Positions 1 to 8,960 of a stretch of DNA of 50,116 nt are shown one piece after another. Source of the DNA: Anaerophaga thermohalophila DSM 12881 (GTDB taxonomy: Bacteria; Bacteroidota; Bacteroidia; Bacteroidales; Marinilabiliaceae). How positions within the stretch are numbered: position 1 is the first letter of the stretch; the number at the start of each line of letters is the position of its first letter. Location of the stretch: contig NZ_AEWI01000034.1 in the NCBI RefSeq assembly GCF_000191885.1, positions 1 to 50,116 on the forward strand, written 5' to 3'. Position numbers and translations under genes: made by a program. The notes beneath the pieces are model-generated. The model did not search any database. It saw only the letters and a list, made by a program, of their open reading frames with translations, and was not told where the DNA came from.

Positions 1-98
1 GAAACCCGGAACCCGGAACTCAGAACCCAAAACTCAGAACCCGGAACCCGGAACCCAGAACTCAAAACCCAGAACCCAAAACTCAGAACTCAGAACTC
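1..98. repeat. Heptamer minisatellite running into a start codon
   Basis: From base 2 the sequence reads as 14 back-to-back heptamers of the form RAACYCR (for example GAACCCG, GAACTCA, AAACTCA). The last unit ends on the A of the ATG at 99, so the array is the immediate 5' flank of the methyltransferase gene. Changes in unit number would alter the 5' untranslated region but not the reading frame of the protein. The array may extend left of the window. Confidence 0.85.
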
Positions 99-614
99 AT
101 GTACCAGGCCGACAAATTCTTTGCAACCAAACACTATCAGCCTTTTCCTGAAGAAATGGCTCCGATAATCATTGCCTGGCATCTCCAGACTCCCGAAAAT
201 GCCGGACATTTGCTTCGGCTGGCTGCCAATGTGGGGTGCCGGTTGGTTTTGTTTGTAAAAAATGAAGAAGAACCTGCCTTCAAAACTGCCAAAATGAAAT
301 ATGTGGCAGGTCAGGCGTTAAAAAATATTACCTGGCGTTATTGTTTACCCCGTGAAGTGGAGCAACTGGTTCCTGCCGATTATACTTTTACGGCATTGGA
401 AACATCGTCCGAATCTTTTAATTTGTTTTCCGTGAGGTTGCCTGAAAAAATGGCTTTAATGGTTGGGAGTGAGCGTTCCGGGATTCCATCCGGGGTGAGA
501 TTTTCTGATCAGCAAAATGTGCATATTCCCATGCACGGGGCAGTGAAATCTATGAATGTTTCTCATGCAGCAAGTGTGTGTTTGTTTGAATGGGTGAGGC
601 AGCGGGGCCTGTAG
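99..614 (+). CDS. TrmH/SpoU-family RNA 2'-O-methyltransferase
   Basis: 171-residue single-domain SPOUT methyltransferase, expected to transfer a methyl group from S-adenosylmethionine to a ribose 2'-OH of tRNA or rRNA in the cytoplasm. The three SpoU motifs are visible: PENAGHLLRLAANVG (about residues 32-46, binding and catalytic Asn/Arg), MVGSERSGIP (about 120-129) and HIPMHGAVKSMNVSHAASV (about 141-159), which forms the trefoil-knot cofactor pocket. It lacks the N-terminal substrate-binding domain of longer TrmH/RlmB proteins, so the exact target nucleotide cannot be called. The ATG lies at the end of a heptamer repeat array. An internal Met at residue 20 is an alternative start, but the upstream residues look like normal protein. 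Confidence 0.85.
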   Translation: MYQADKFFATKHYQPFPEEMAPIIIAWHLQTPENAGHLLRLAANVGCRLVLFVKNEEEPAFKTAKMKYVAGQALKNITWRYCLPREVEQLVPADYTFTALETSSESFNLFSVRLPEKMALMVGSERSGIPSGVRFSDQQNVHIPMHGAVKSMNVSHAASVCLFEWVRQRGL

Positions 615-925
615 TTTTCTGACCGTTGAAATGGTTGCCATGCCTGTTTCAGTAGAGACGCACAGCCGTGCGTCTCTACGTTCCGCCCGATGGGCAGAAA
701 TGGGAGGATAAAACCGGTTTTTTTCTGCACCAACCTTCAATTTCCCATAATATCGTTTTCTGCCGATTTGTCACCCTGATTCTGACACAGTCCGGGTATT
801 TTTTATCGGCCGGTGTCATTATTGCATTTTTTTGAGGTTAAACCACAATGGCATATCGTTTGAGTGAATAGAAAAGAAAAATATTGAATGTTGAAATTTA
901 TTGAGAACGAAAAATACATAACACA
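615..925. other. Intergenic region with hairpin repeat upstream of dnaK
   Basis: No gene seen. It contains a perfect 12-bp stem hairpin (652-663 pairing with 668-679, GTAGAGACGCAC and its complement around an AGCC loop). This resembles widespread dispersed GTAGAGACGCA-type intergenic repeats and could also end transcription of the upstream gene. A looser inverted repeat, TGACAC (783-788) and GTGTCA (813-818), lies 110-140 bp before dnaK. No CIRCE operator (TTAGCACTC and its inverse) was found. Confidence 0.6.
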
Positions 926-2842
926 ATGGGAAAAATAATTGGAATTGACTTAGGAACGACCAATTCATGTGTTGCAGTGATGGAGGGTAACGAAGCTGTT
1001 GTTATTCCCAACAGCGAAGGTAAGCGTACCACACCATCAATTGTTGCATTTGTAGAAAATGGCGAGCGCAAGGTGGGTGATCCGGCTAAACGACAGGCCA
1101 TCACCAATCCTGAAAAAACGATATATTCTATCAAACGTTTCATGGGGGTTACCTACGATGAAATCCCCAATGAAATAAAAAGGGTGGCTTATAAGGTTGT
1201 TAAAGGTGAGAATAATACACCGCGTGTGCAGATCGATGACCGCCAGTACTCGCCACAGGAGATATCAGCCATGATTCTTCAGAAGATGAAGAAAACAGCG
1301 GAAGATTATCTCGGACAGGAGGTAACAGAGGCGGTTATTACGGTTCCTGCATACTTTAACGACTCTCAGCGTCAGGCTACCAAAGAGGCCGGAGAAATTG
1401 CCGGGTTGAAAGTTCGCCGCATCATAAACGAGCCTACCGCCGCATCGCTGGCCTATGGCCTCGACAAGAAAGGTAAGGATATGAAAGTGGCCGTTTATGA
1501 CCTTGGTGGTGGTACTTTCGATATAAGTATTCTTGAACTGGGTGACGGCGTGTTCGAAGTTAAATCTACCAATGGTGACACTCACCTTGGAGGAGATGAT
1601 TTCGACGAAATTATAATGAACTGGCTCGCTGATGAGTTTAAAAAAGATGAAGGGGTCGACCTGAAAAAAGACCCGATGGCGCTTCAGCGTCTGAAAGATG
1701 CTGCTGAAAAGGCCAAGATTGAACTTTCCAGTTCGGGCAGCACGGAAATCAACCTGCCATATATTATGCCGGTTGACGGTGTGCCCAAACACCTTGTTAA
1801 AACACTGACGCGTTCCAAATTTGATCAGCTGACGTACGATCTGGTTCAAAAAACGATCGAACCCTGTAAACTGGCCCTTAAAGATGCCGGATTGAGTGCC
1901 TCCGATATTGATGAGGTAATTCTGGTAGGGGGTTCTACTCGTATACCAGCTGTTCAAAAGGTAGTGGAAGATTTCTTTGGCAGAAAGGCTTCCAAAGGTG
2001 TGAACCCCGATGAGGTTGTTGCTATTGGTGCAGCCATTCAGGGTGGTGTGCTTACAGGCGAAGTGAAGGATGTATTGCTGCTCGACGTTACCCCGCTTTC
2101 TCTTGGTATCGAGACCATGGGCGGCGTAATGACAAAGTTGATCGAAGCCAACACGACCATCCCTACCAAGAAGTCGGAAACTTTTACCACTGCTGCTGAT
2201 AATCAACCATCGGTCGAAATTCACGTATTGCAGGGTGAACGACCAATGGCTAAAGATAATAAGACCATCGGCCGGTTCCACCTGGATGGAATTCCACCGG
2301 CACCGCGGGGAGTTCCGCAAATTGAAGTAACATTCGATATTGATGCCAACGGTATCTTGCATGTTACAGCCAAAGACAAGGCAACAGGAAAAGAGCAAAG
2401 TATCCGTATCGAAGCCTCTTCCGGATTATCTGAAGATGAAATCAAGCGCATGAAGGAAGAAGCAGAGGCCAATGCTGAAACAGACAGAAAGGCCAAAGAA
2501 AAGATTGATAAACTCAATGCGGCTGATAGTCTTATCTTCCAGACAGAAAAGCAGATGAAAGAGTTTGGGGATAAGATTCCGGCAGAGAAGAAAAAACCGA
2601 TCGAAGATGCTTTGGCTAAACTGAAAGAAGCACACAAGAATCAGGATATAGACGCTATTGACAAAGCGACTGAAGAACTCAATTCTGTTTTCCAGGCTGC
2701 ATCGCAGGAAATGTACAATGCCAGTCAGCAGGCCCAGGGTGGCCAGCAGGCCGGAGGTCAGCAGCAACAAGGCGGGCAGTCCGGTAAAAAAGGTGGCGAC
2801 GATGACGAAGTGACCGATGTCGACTTTGAGGAAGTGAAATAA
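926..2842 (+). CDS. dnaK: Molecular chaperone DnaK (Hsp70)
   Basis: 638-residue Hsp70, the usual length. It binds exposed hydrophobic peptide segments under control of ATP hydrolysis and works with DnaJ and GrpE in protein folding and stress survival. Hsp70 signatures are all present: [14 protein letters not shown] at residues 5-18, [14 protein letters not shown] in the middle of the ATPase domain, and [17 protein letters not shown] near residue 335. The beta-sandwich substrate domain and helical lid follow. The tail is Gly/Gln-rich and ends in an acidic DVDFEEVK. No dnaJ or grpE is adjacent; a DnaJ-like gene lies 33 kb away. It is followed by a strong terminator. Identity is certain from length and motifs. 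Confidence 0.98.
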   Translation: MGKIIGIDLGTTNSCVAVMEGNEAVVIPNSEGKRTTPSIVAFVENGERKVGDPAKRQAITNPEKTIYSIKRFMGVTYDEIPNEIKRVAYKVVKGENNTPRVQIDDRQYSPQEISAMILQKMKKTAEDYLGQEVTEAVITVPAYFNDSQRQATKEAGEIAGLKVRRIINEPTAASLAYGLDKKGKDMKVAVYDLGGGTFDISILELGDGVFEVKSTNGDTHLGGDDFDEIIMNWLADEFKKDEGVDLKKDPMALQRLKDAAEKAKIELSSSGSTEINLPYIMPVDGVPKHLVKTLTRSKFDQLTYDLVQKTIEPCKLALKDAGLSASDIDEVILVGGSTRIPAVQKVVEDFFGRKASKGVNPDEVVAIGAAIQGGVLTGEVKDVLLLDVTPLSLGIETMGGVMTKLIEANTTIPTKKSETFTTAADNQPSVEIHVLQGERPMAKDNKTIGRFHLDGIPPAPRGVPQIEVTFDIDANGILHVTAKDKATGKEQSIRIEASSGLSEDEIKRMKEEAEANAETDRKAKEKIDKLNAADSLIFQTEKQMKEFGDKIPAEKKKPIEDALAKLKEAHKNQDIDAIDKATEELNSVFQAASQEMYNASQQAQGGQQAGGQQQQGGQSGKKGGDDDEVTDVDFEEVK

Positions 2843-2876
2843 ATATATACTCAGTTTTGAGAACTGTTTTTGTGAA

Positions 2877-2903
2877 GGGTTGCCCGGCGGGCAGCCCTTT
2901 TTT
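2877..2903 (+). terminator. Rho-independent terminator of dnaK
   Basis: GGGTTGCCC (2877-2885) pairs with GGGCAGCCC (2889-2897) around a 3-base loop with one G-T wobble, followed directly by six T (2898-2903). It lies 35 bases after the dnaK stop. Confidence 0.9.
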
Positions 2904-2973
2904 GGTTTGCCACCTTTGTTGTCGTTAAAGAGGGAATCTCAAAAGAATGTTTAAATTTTCAGACCGAAATGAA

Positions 2974-2981
2974 TACTTTTG
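2974..2981 (+). promoter_or_regulatory. Candidate -7 promoter element (TACTTTTG)
   Basis: The octamer TACTTTTG matches the Bacteroidetes -7 consensus TAnnTTTG and lies about 105 bases before the MORN-repeat gene start, downstream of the dnaK terminator. A -33 TTG is not well conserved, so the call is tentative. Confidence 0.45.
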
Positions 2982-3087
2982 TACCTGAGAGACTGTTTTA
3001 AAAAGTCGCTTTTAGTTGTATATTGCCGGGAGTGGAATGCCATCCTGTTTCCGGCTGTTTTTAAGGAACAGAAAATATAAAATTCCG

Positions 3088-3945
3088 ATGAGACTGAAAC
3101 TATTGATTTTGTTTTCCTTCATTCTTATAGCTGTTTCTCTTTATGCACAAACAGGGCTTTTCGAAAAACCTGAGAAACCTTCTCAAATAAAGAATGACCG
3201 CGATACCATTTATAAGAATCTGCGCGATGAGAAAGGCAGAAGGCAGGGCTACTGGATGAGATACCATCCCAATGGAATTCCGGCATATAAAGCCAGATTT
3301 AAGGACGGACAGCCGATAGATACCCTTGTCAGGTATTACAGAAACGGTGAAAAATTTGTCGAAATTGTTTTTGAGGATAGTACTAATACCGCAAAGGCCA
3401 GATTCTTTTCGGAAGATGGAAAATTACTGGCTAAGGGTTTTTATATCAATATGAAGAAAGACAGTGTATGGGAGTTTTTCGACGAAGATGGACATCTGAA
3501 GGCCAGAGAAAGGTTTGAGAATGATGTAAAACAGGGTGAATCCACCATTTTTTTCAAAGATGGCACCATTGCCGCCGAGGCCTATTACTGGGGTGGTAAA
3601 AAGCAGGGTTTGGAAAAGAGGTATTATCCCGATGGATCACCCCGGGTGTTCATCAATTATAAGGATGACAATTTTCATGGTGCTTACACCGTGTATTTCC
3701 CCAATGGAAAGGAAGAAATAACCGGGTTTTATAAAGAAGGAAAGCAAGACAGTCTCTGGATTTTTTACGATGCCTTGGGAAGAGAAAAATTTTCATTGAA
3801 GTATAGGGACGGAGAACCTTTAAATAAAGCCAAACTTGACAGTTTACAGCGTCAGGAATATAATTTGTATGAACAAAACCGGAAGGAACTTGAAGACCCG
3901 GAAGATTATATGAATAATCCTTCGGAACTGATTCGTGGATTCTAA
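3088..3945 (+). CDS. Secreted MORN-repeat / YwqK-like protein
   Basis: 285 residues from the chosen ATG at 3088. A TTG at 3016 would add 24 residues, but the ATG gives a clean signal peptide (MRLKLLILFSFILIAVSLYA, cleavage near LYAQ). The mature part is built of repeated units of the type GxxxxYYxxGxxxxxxxFxxG (for example YHPNGIPAYKARFKDG, YYRNGEKFVEIVF, YYPDGSPRVFINYKD). This is the MORN / YwqK 'toxin-antitoxin antitoxin-like' repeat common in Bacteroidetes. Despite the family name there is no partner toxin nearby. It is probably an exported beta-repeat protein of the periplasm or outer membrane with unknown ligand. Its stop is 9 bases before xseA, suggesting co-transcription. Confidence 0.75.
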   Translation: MRLKLLILFSFILIAVSLYAQTGLFEKPEKPSQIKNDRDTIYKNLRDEKGRRQGYWMRYHPNGIPAYKARFKDGQPIDTLVRYYRNGEKFVEIVFEDSTNTAKARFFSEDGKLLAKGFYINMKKDSVWEFFDEDGHLKARERFENDVKQGESTIFFKDGTIAAEAYYWGGKKQGLEKRYYPDGSPRVFINYKDDNFHGAYTVYFPNGKEEITGFYKEGKQDSLWIFYDALGREKFSLKYRDGEPLNKAKLDSLQRQEYNLYEQNRKELEDPEDYMNNPSELIRGF

Positions 3946-3954
3946 CGACCTTGT

Positions 3955-5349
3955 ATGGGACAGCAGGCTATTACATTACTTCAGTTAAACCAAAAGATAA
4001 AAGGCATTATCGATGATGCCATGTTGTCTTCTATATGGGTAAAAGCCGAGATTGGAGAACTTCGGGTCAACCGTAACGGTCATTGTTATCTCGACCTTGT
4101 GGAGAAAGATGAAGCCGGAGACCATCTTGTAGCCCGCTCAAGAGCAATCATCTGGGCGCAAAACTTCAGAATGCTGAAAGCTTACTTTGAATCCACTACC
4201 GGCCAGCCATTAACCACCGGACTTAAGATACTGGTTAAGGTGACGGTTCAGTTCCAGGAAGTTTTCGGGCTTAGTTTGATAATTTCCGATATCGACCCCT
4301 CATACACGATGGGTGATTTGGCGCGCAAACGCAGAGAGGTGTTGATGCGCCTTGAAGAAGAGGGGGTCATTGATATGAATAAGGAGCTGGAACTGCCTGC
4401 CGTGGTCCAAAAAATTGCTATTATCTCTTCCCCGACAGCTGCCGGATATGGTGATTTTGTTAATCAATTGGAGAATAACCCTTACGGGATAAAGTTTTAT
4501 TATCACCTTTTTCCGGCTATTATGCAGGGCGAAAAGGCTGAAACTTCTATTGCCGGTGCCTTTGAAAGGGTGTTCGAATATGCAGGATTTTTCGATGCAG
4601 TGGTTCTGATTAGAGGAGGTGGTGCTACCATTGATTTGCTGTGCTTTGACAGTTATTGGGTGGCGTATCACATTGCACAGTTCCCGCTTCCGGTAATTAC
4701 CGGCATAGGCCATGAACGTGACGAGTCGGTGGCCGACCTGGTAGCCAATACCATGTTGAAAACGCCAACGGCTGTCGCGGCTTTTTTAATTGAGCGTGCT
4801 GCAACTTTTTTGCAGATGATCGACGAAAAGGCTTTTATGCTGGCCGACATGGTCCGTGATATAATTGAAAAGGAAAAGCAGAGAACGGCAAATTTTGCTA
4901 ATGCTTACGTGCCGCTGGTTAAAATGGATTTGCAAAAACGAAAAAGCAGGCTTGACCGGATGATGGGTCGATTGCCCGTTTCTGTTTCCCATCGTATGGG
5001 GAAGGAAAAATATGTGATACAACGTTTCGGGGAAAGAACAAAAAACGCCACCAGTAGTATTTTTAACGGGAATCGTCAGCTGCTCATACAGTATAAAACC
5101 AACCTGAGGGTATTCCCTTCCAGGTTTTTGCACGCTTCGCGCCAAAAGCTTGATTTTCTGGAACAATCGGTGCACTTCAATGACCCGCAGCACCTTTTGA
5201 AAAGGGGATATTCTCTCACTTACGTTGACGGGAAACTGGTTAAAGATATTTCTATGATTAATAAAGGAGAGCAGACTACCACCCGCTTTATTGACGGAGA
5301 AGTTACCGGTACCGTTGAATCAATTAAAAAATACAAAAACAGAAATTAA
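3955..5349 (+). CDS. xseA: Exodeoxyribonuclease VII large subunit
   Basis: 464 residues, the normal size for XseA, the catalytic subunit of the single-strand-specific exonuclease that trims DNA ends and counters over-resection. An N-terminal OB-fold (about residues 1-100) is followed by the catalytic domain. Family signatures are AIISSPTAAGYGDF, VLIRGGGATIDLLCFDS, PVITGIGHERDESVADLVA and MLKTPTAVAAFL. A coiled-coil region that normally binds the small subunit follows. xseB begins 39 bases downstream, so this is a standard xseAB pair. Confidence 0.95.
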   Translation: MGQQAITLLQLNQKIKGIIDDAMLSSIWVKAEIGELRVNRNGHCYLDLVEKDEAGDHLVARSRAIIWAQNFRMLKAYFESTTGQPLTTGLKILVKVTVQFQEVFGLSLIISDIDPSYTMGDLARKRREVLMRLEEEGVIDMNKELELPAVVQKIAIISSPTAAGYGDFVNQLENNPYGIKFYYHLFPAIMQGEKAETSIAGAFERVFEYAGFFDAVVLIRGGGATIDLLCFDSYWVAYHIAQFPLPVITGIGHERDESVADLVANTMLKTPTAVAAFLIERAATFLQMIDEKAFMLADMVRDIIEKEKQRTANFANAYVPLVKMDLQKRKSRLDRMMGRLPVSVSHRMGKEKYVIQRFGERTKNATSSIFNGNRQLLIQYKTNLRVFPSRFLHASRQKLDFLEQSVHFNDPQHLLKRGYSLTYVDGKLVKDISMINKGEQTTTRFIDGEVTGTVESIKKYKNRN

Positions 5350-5388
5350 TGTCTAATACTCTAATGACTTAATAATCTTATATATAGC

Positions 5389-5592
5389 ATGGCAACAAAG
5401 AAAAATCCTACTTACAGCGAGGCTGTTGCAGAAATTGAAGAAATACTGCAACGCATGGAGAATGAAGAACTGGATGTGGACGAACTTTCTGAGAAAGTAA
5501 AACGCGTTTCGGAACTGGTTCGGTTTTGTCGCAATAAATTGAAAAACACTGAAGAAGAAGTGGAAAAGGTATTAAAGGAAATGGAAGAATAG
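5389..5592 (+). CDS. xseB: Exodeoxyribonuclease VII small subunit
   Basis: 67 residues, typical for XseB. The sequence is a short helical hairpin with the family pattern TYSEAVAEIEEILQRMENEE and an acidic heptad-like second helix that ends in EEVEKVLKEMEE. It lies 39 bases after xseA on the same strand. It binds along the XseA coiled coil to form the active exonuclease VII. The stop is only 19 bases from the stop of the convergent cytidine deaminase gene. Confidence 0.93.
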   Translation: MATKKNPTYSEAVAEIEEILQRMENEELDVDELSEKVKRVSELVRFCRNKLKNTEEEVEKVLKEMEE

Positions 5593-5611
5593 TGTTTATT
5601 GATCCACGCGG

Positions 5612-6100
5612 TTAAAGATAATCGGATTGAAAGTTGAACGGTAAGAGCCACATGGCTTTCTCAACCCTGATTATTTTTTTGCTTCCGGCCATAATAACAC
5701 TAAAAGGTTTGTTAAAACGCTTTTCCCATTCAATAAATACTTGCCGGCAACTGCCACAAGGAGGCACCGGAGCTTCAATCATTCTTTTATTTTTCGATGC
5801 TGCAACAGCAAGCTTTTTTACAGGAATGTCGGGAAACTGTGAAGAAGCATAGAACAGAGCTACTCGTTCGGCACAAAGTCCCGAAGGATAGGCGGCATTT
5901 TCCTGGTTATTACCGGTGAAAATTTCACCGTTTTCCAGCAGAACTGCTGCTCCCACATTGAATTTTGAGTAAGGACTGTAAGCATTGACCGATGCTTCTC
6001 CGGCAAGGCGAACCAATTCTTGTTCATCCTTTTCAAGTTCGTCAACGGATTGGTATTCCTTATACAGGAAATTGAAAGATTTTTCCTCTTGTTTCGTCAT
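5612..6100 (-). CDS. cdd: Cytidine deaminase
   Basis: 162-residue zinc-dependent deaminase that converts cytidine and deoxycytidine to uridine and deoxyuridine in pyrimidine salvage. The zinc site is plain: CAERVALF (Cys ligand and proton-shuttling Glu) and PPCGSCRQVFIEW (two Cys ligands). The substrate pocket motif YSKFNVGAAVL precedes it. It is longer than the minimal 130-residue enzymes because of an N-terminal helix of about 40 residues, usual in Bacteroidetes. It is convergent with xseB. Confidence 0.93.
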   Translation of the reverse strand: MTKQEEKSFNFLYKEYQSVDELEKDEQELVRLAGEASVNAYSPYSKFNVGAAVLLENGEIFTGNNQENAAYPSGLCAERVALFYASSQFPDIPVKKLAVAASKNKRMIEAPVPPCGSCRQVFIEWEKRFNKPFSVIMAGSKKIIRVEKAMWLLPFNFQSDYL

Positions 6101-6324
6101 AGTTGCAATTTACTATTAGTTTCTGCAAAAATCCTAAAAATAGCAGTTTTCATTTTTCCACGCAAAAGCCGCAAAATATTAGCACGCAAAATTTTTCTCT
6201 GCGATTCTTATGCCCTTTTAATTTTGCGTTCTCAGCGTGCAATTAAACCAGGCAAAACTCATAGCATCACAAACTAATATTTGGCGTATGTAAGACTTTT
6301 TGGTAAAATTCATTATTGAATGAA

Positions 6325-6472
6325 GAGTGCAGTATAAAAAGCCTTCAAACTGCTGATTTTTACCATTTTTATTTTACCCCTGACCCCTAAAGGGGAACTG
6401 CTAAAAATCAGCAGTTTGAAAAAGTCCCCTTTAGGGGATTTAGGGGTCAAAAGGCTTTTTAGACTGCACTCA
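6325..6472. repeat. Family C-type element with long internal hairpin
   Basis: The ends are inverted repeats: GAGTGCAGTATAAAAAGCCTT on the left and its near-complement ending ACTGCACTC on the right. These are the same termini as the other family C elements (near 21128, 22331 and 37525). The interior is different: AAACTGCTGATTTTT pairs with AAAAATCAGCAGTTT, and a CCCCTAAAGGGG-type arm pairs with its partner, giving one extended hairpin. It has no coding capacity, so it is probably a non-autonomous mobile repeat. Confidence 0.65.
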
Positions 6473-6669
6473 ATGAAGTTTTTGTGTTCTCATTAACAAT
6501 GGAGTTACCTTCGGATTAAAAATTTTTTGTGTCTCAACGTTGACAAAATAGCTTTTTTGGAGAAGACTCGTTCACAAAATATATGACTGGCCCTGTTTTT
6601 GTTAATCAGTTTTTTATATTTGCTGTAGAAATGAACATGGAAAAATTTTGTCATGTCCGTTTCAACTTT

Positions 6670-6831
6670 GCCCGCTTGTAAAGTCGGGGAACGTTGTATC
6701 ACATTATGTATCTGTTCAGATGGTGTCATTTACAAGGCTTGCGAAGTCCGAAAATACGGCGGTTACTTATCTAAATGAGTAATTTTCGGACAAGCGTAAC
6801 ACAGTAATGGCACTTTATGAAGAGGTACTAC
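6670..6831. repeat. Family A MITE-like element, copy A1
   Basis: About 160 bases closely matching copies at 7816 and 32997. Shared blocks are AAGTCGGG near the left end, AAGGCTTGCGAAGTCCG, and CAAGCGTAACACAG near the right end. The left and right ends are imperfect inverted repeats (TGTAAAGTC versus the complement of CACTTTATG). It lies 36 bases before the muramidase gene. Confidence 0.7.
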
Positions 6832-6867
6832 TTAAATCTTATATCTAAAAATCTAACATCTGTATAA

Positions 6868-7818
6868 ATGATGTCAGGAAAAATATATTTATCAATTGCT
6901 TTCTCTATCAGTTTTGTCTTTTTGGCTAACGGGCAGGTGTCGTCAGATATTACACCACAGCAATATGTTGAGAAATACCACGAATGGGCGGTGATGAACA
7001 TGAAAAGGAGTGGAGTTCCTGCCAGTATTACCCTGGCCCAGGGCATGCTCGAATCAAGGAACGGAAACAGCCGGTTGGCTGTGGAAGCCAATAATCATTT
7101 CGGGATTAAATGTCACGATTGGACCGGCGAAAAAGTGTATCAACATGATGACCGGCGAAATGAGTGTTTCAGGAAATACAATACAGTATACGATTCTTTT
7201 GCGGATCATGCCAGGTTTTTGTCTTCCAGATCAAGATATGCATCGCTTTTTGAACTGGACATTACGGATTACAAAGGTTGGGCGCATGGCTTAAAAGAAG
7301 CAGGATATGCTACCGATCCCAATTATGCCAAACGGCTTATCGACATTATTGAACGGTACGAGCTTTATAAATTTGATGAAGAAGGGGCGGACGAAACAAC
7401 GTGGAGACAACTGCAAAGCAGGAGGAGTAGTTCCGACGGGCACGTCATTAATCCTTACGTTGAGCATGAAGTACGATTCAATAACGGGGTAAGATATATA
7501 AATGTAAAACCTGGAGATACGTTTTCATCCATTGCAGAGGAGTTTGATCTCAGAGACTGGGAGCTTCCTAAATATAACGATCTGAATGAATCCGGCAGAA
7601 GGGCAACCGATTATAACTATCTCTATATTGAGCCGAAAAGAAATAAAGCCCATCCCGACCACCCTTTTCATGTGGTAAAAGAAGGTCAGACCATGTTTGA
7701 AATATCCCAGATATACGGGGTGAAACTTAAAAAACTTTACTGGTACAATAGTATGGATGAAGGCGAAAAACCCCGGCCGGGCGAACGTATTAGTTTGCGA
7801 AAAAGAATTGATAAATAG
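6868..7818 (+). CDS. Exported glucosaminidase (GH73, FlgJ-like) with LysM domains
   Basis: 316 residues. There is a signal peptide at residues 1-22 (MMSGKIYLSIAFSISFVFLA). A GH73 N-acetylglucosaminidase domain follows at about 30-160, with ASITLAQGMLESRNGNSRLA (catalytic Glu in the LES segment), NNHFGIKC and YATDPNYAKRLIDIIERY. Two LysM-type cell-wall binding repeats follow, near 205-250 and 268-313. It should cut peptidoglycan in the periplasm during wall remodelling. A second ATG one codon later (6871) is an equally good start. The stop codon TAG at 7816-7818 forms the first bases of a family A repeat. Confidence 0.88.
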   Translation: MMSGKIYLSIAFSISFVFLANGQVSSDITPQQYVEKYHEWAVMNMKRSGVPASITLAQGMLESRNGNSRLAVEANNHFGIKCHDWTGEKVYQHDDRRNECFRKYNTVYDSFADHARFLSSRSRYASLFELDITDYKGWAHGLKEAGYATDPNYAKRLIDIIERYELYKFDEEGADETTWRQLQSRRSSSDGHVINPYVEHEVRFNNGVRYINVKPGDTFSSIAEEFDLRDWELPKYNDLNESGRRATDYNYLYIEPKRNKAHPDHPFHVVKEGQTMFEISQIYGVKLKKLYWYNSMDEGEKPRPGERISLRKRIDK

Positions 7819-7980
7819 TGCCCGTCTGTAAAGTCGGGAAAAGTTGTATCAATCATGTGTCTGTTCAGAAAGTGTTATTTATAAGGCTTGTAATGCCGCC
7901 AAAGACGGAGTTTACTTATCGTAAATGAGTATTTTGGCGGCAAGCGTAACACAGTAAATGGCTCTTTATGGAAAGACACT
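7816..7980. repeat. Family A MITE-like element, copy A2
   Basis: 165 bases filling the space between the convergent muramidase and fmt genes. It begins TAGTGCCCGTCTGTAAAG and ends CTTTATGGAAAGACACT, an imperfect inverted pair. The interior can fold into a long hairpin: GTGTTATTTA pairs with TAAATGGC-type sequence, and GGCTTGTAATGCCGCC pairs with GGCGGCAAGC. Its first three bases are the TAG stop of the upstream gene. Confidence 0.75.
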
Positions 7981-7982
7981 GG

Positions 7983-8939
7983 TTAAGAAATAAAGAAAGC
8001 GCCATCAGGTATATTATGCCCTTTCAGAAATTCTTCTGTACTCATCCTTCTTTTTCCGGCCAATTGGAGCTCTTTTATTTTTAAATCACCATCACGGGTG
8101 CCGGCAAGAATTATTTTTTTTCCGTCACAATATATGTCACCTGGATTTAATCCGGAAGAGCCTGACTTTTCAGTTTTGAAGATTTTCAGCGTTTTGTTTT
8201 CTTCTTCTTCATCAGGAGCAGAAAGTTCTGTCCATGCTGCGGGATAAGGACTTAGTCCTCTGATTTTATTGTGAACTGTCTCGCAATCTCTGTACCAGTC
8301 AATTTTGCAGTCTTCTTTATAGATTTTTGGAGCCGGTTTACCTTGTTTGTGTGGTTGAGGTTTTGGTGAGATGTTTTGATTTGCAATGGCATTAACCGTT
8401 TTAACAACCAGTTTTGCACCTGTTACCATTAGCTTGTCATGAAGGCTTCCGGCATTATCATCGGGAAGGATGGGAACTTCTTCCTGAAAAATGATGTCTC
8501 CGGTATCAATTTCATGTTTAAGAAAGAAGGTTGTTACTCCGGTTTTTTCTTCACCATTAATAATGGCCCAGTTGATTGGAGCCGCTCCACGGTACTCAGG
8601 AAGGAGAGAGGCATGAAGATTAAAGGTGCCCCGGGAAGGCATATTCCAGACAACTTCGGGTAACATTCTGAATGCCACCACTACCTGAAGATCTGCCTGC
8701 AGCGATTCCAGCTGTCTGAGAAAGTCAGTATTTTTCAGTTTTTCCGGTTGCAGGATTTTAAGGCCTTTTTCGGCAGCGTATTTTTTTACCGGAGAGGGGG
8801 TGAGTTTTCTGCCTCTTCCGGCTGGTTTATCTGGCGATGTCACAACACCAACTATATTGGCTCCCGCTTCAATAAGGGCTTTTAAACTTTCTACAGCAAA
8901 TTCCGGGGTACCCATGAAAACGATCTTCAGGTCTTGCAT
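7983..8939 (-). CDS. fmt: Methionyl-tRNA formyltransferase
   Basis: 318 residues, usual length. It transfers a formyl group from 10-formyl-tetrahydrofolate to initiator Met-tRNA, needed for efficient translation start. The N-terminal Rossmann domain starts with IVFMGTPEFAVESL. The catalytic motif is FNLHASLLPEYRGAAPINWA, with the conserved Asn, His and, further on, the Asp of HEIDTGDII. The C-terminal OB-like domain binds tRNA. It is the last gene of a minus-strand run (permease, ribBA, fmt), with only 21 bases between ribBA and fmt. Confidence 0.96.
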   Translation of the reverse strand: MQDLKIVFMGTPEFAVESLKALIEAGANIVGVVTSPDKPAGRGRKLTPSPVKKYAAEKGLKILQPEKLKNTDFLRQLESLQADLQVVVAFRMLPEVVWNMPSRGTFNLHASLLPEYRGAAPINWAIINGEEKTGVTTFFLKHEIDTGDIIFQEEVPILPDDNAGSLHDKLMVTGAKLVVKTVNAIANQNISPKPQPHKQGKPAPKIYKEDCKIDWYRDCETVHNKIRGLSPYPAAWTELSAPDEEEENKTLKIFKTEKSGSSGLNPGDIYCDGKKIILAGTRDGDLKIKELQLAGKRRMSTEEFLKGHNIPDGAFFIS

Positions 8940-8960
8940 AGCGGTTTTGTTTTGAAGAAA

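Larger units (their letters stand above)
6101..6867. other. Repeat-filled intergenic region
   Basis: No gene is supported. It holds an imperfect CGCAAAA-type inverted repeat (about 6150-6245), a family C-type element with long hairpin (6325-6472), a diverged right half of family C (about 6487-6560), a family A element (about 6670-6831) and the short motif CTTAAATCTTATATCTAAAA just before the muramidase gene. That motif recurs, in either orientation, near 12505, 21065 and 31975. Confidence 0.7.

Noticed and set aside
741..925. CIRCE heat-shock operator upstream of dnaK
   Set aside because: The TTAGCACTC inverted repeat was looked for and not found. Only a loose TGACAC/GTGTCA pair is present.
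1265..2398. 377-residue open frame antisense to dnaK
   Set aside because: It lies entirely opposite conserved dnaK codons and has no recognisable domain. Long antisense frames are a codon-usage shadow of highly expressed genes.
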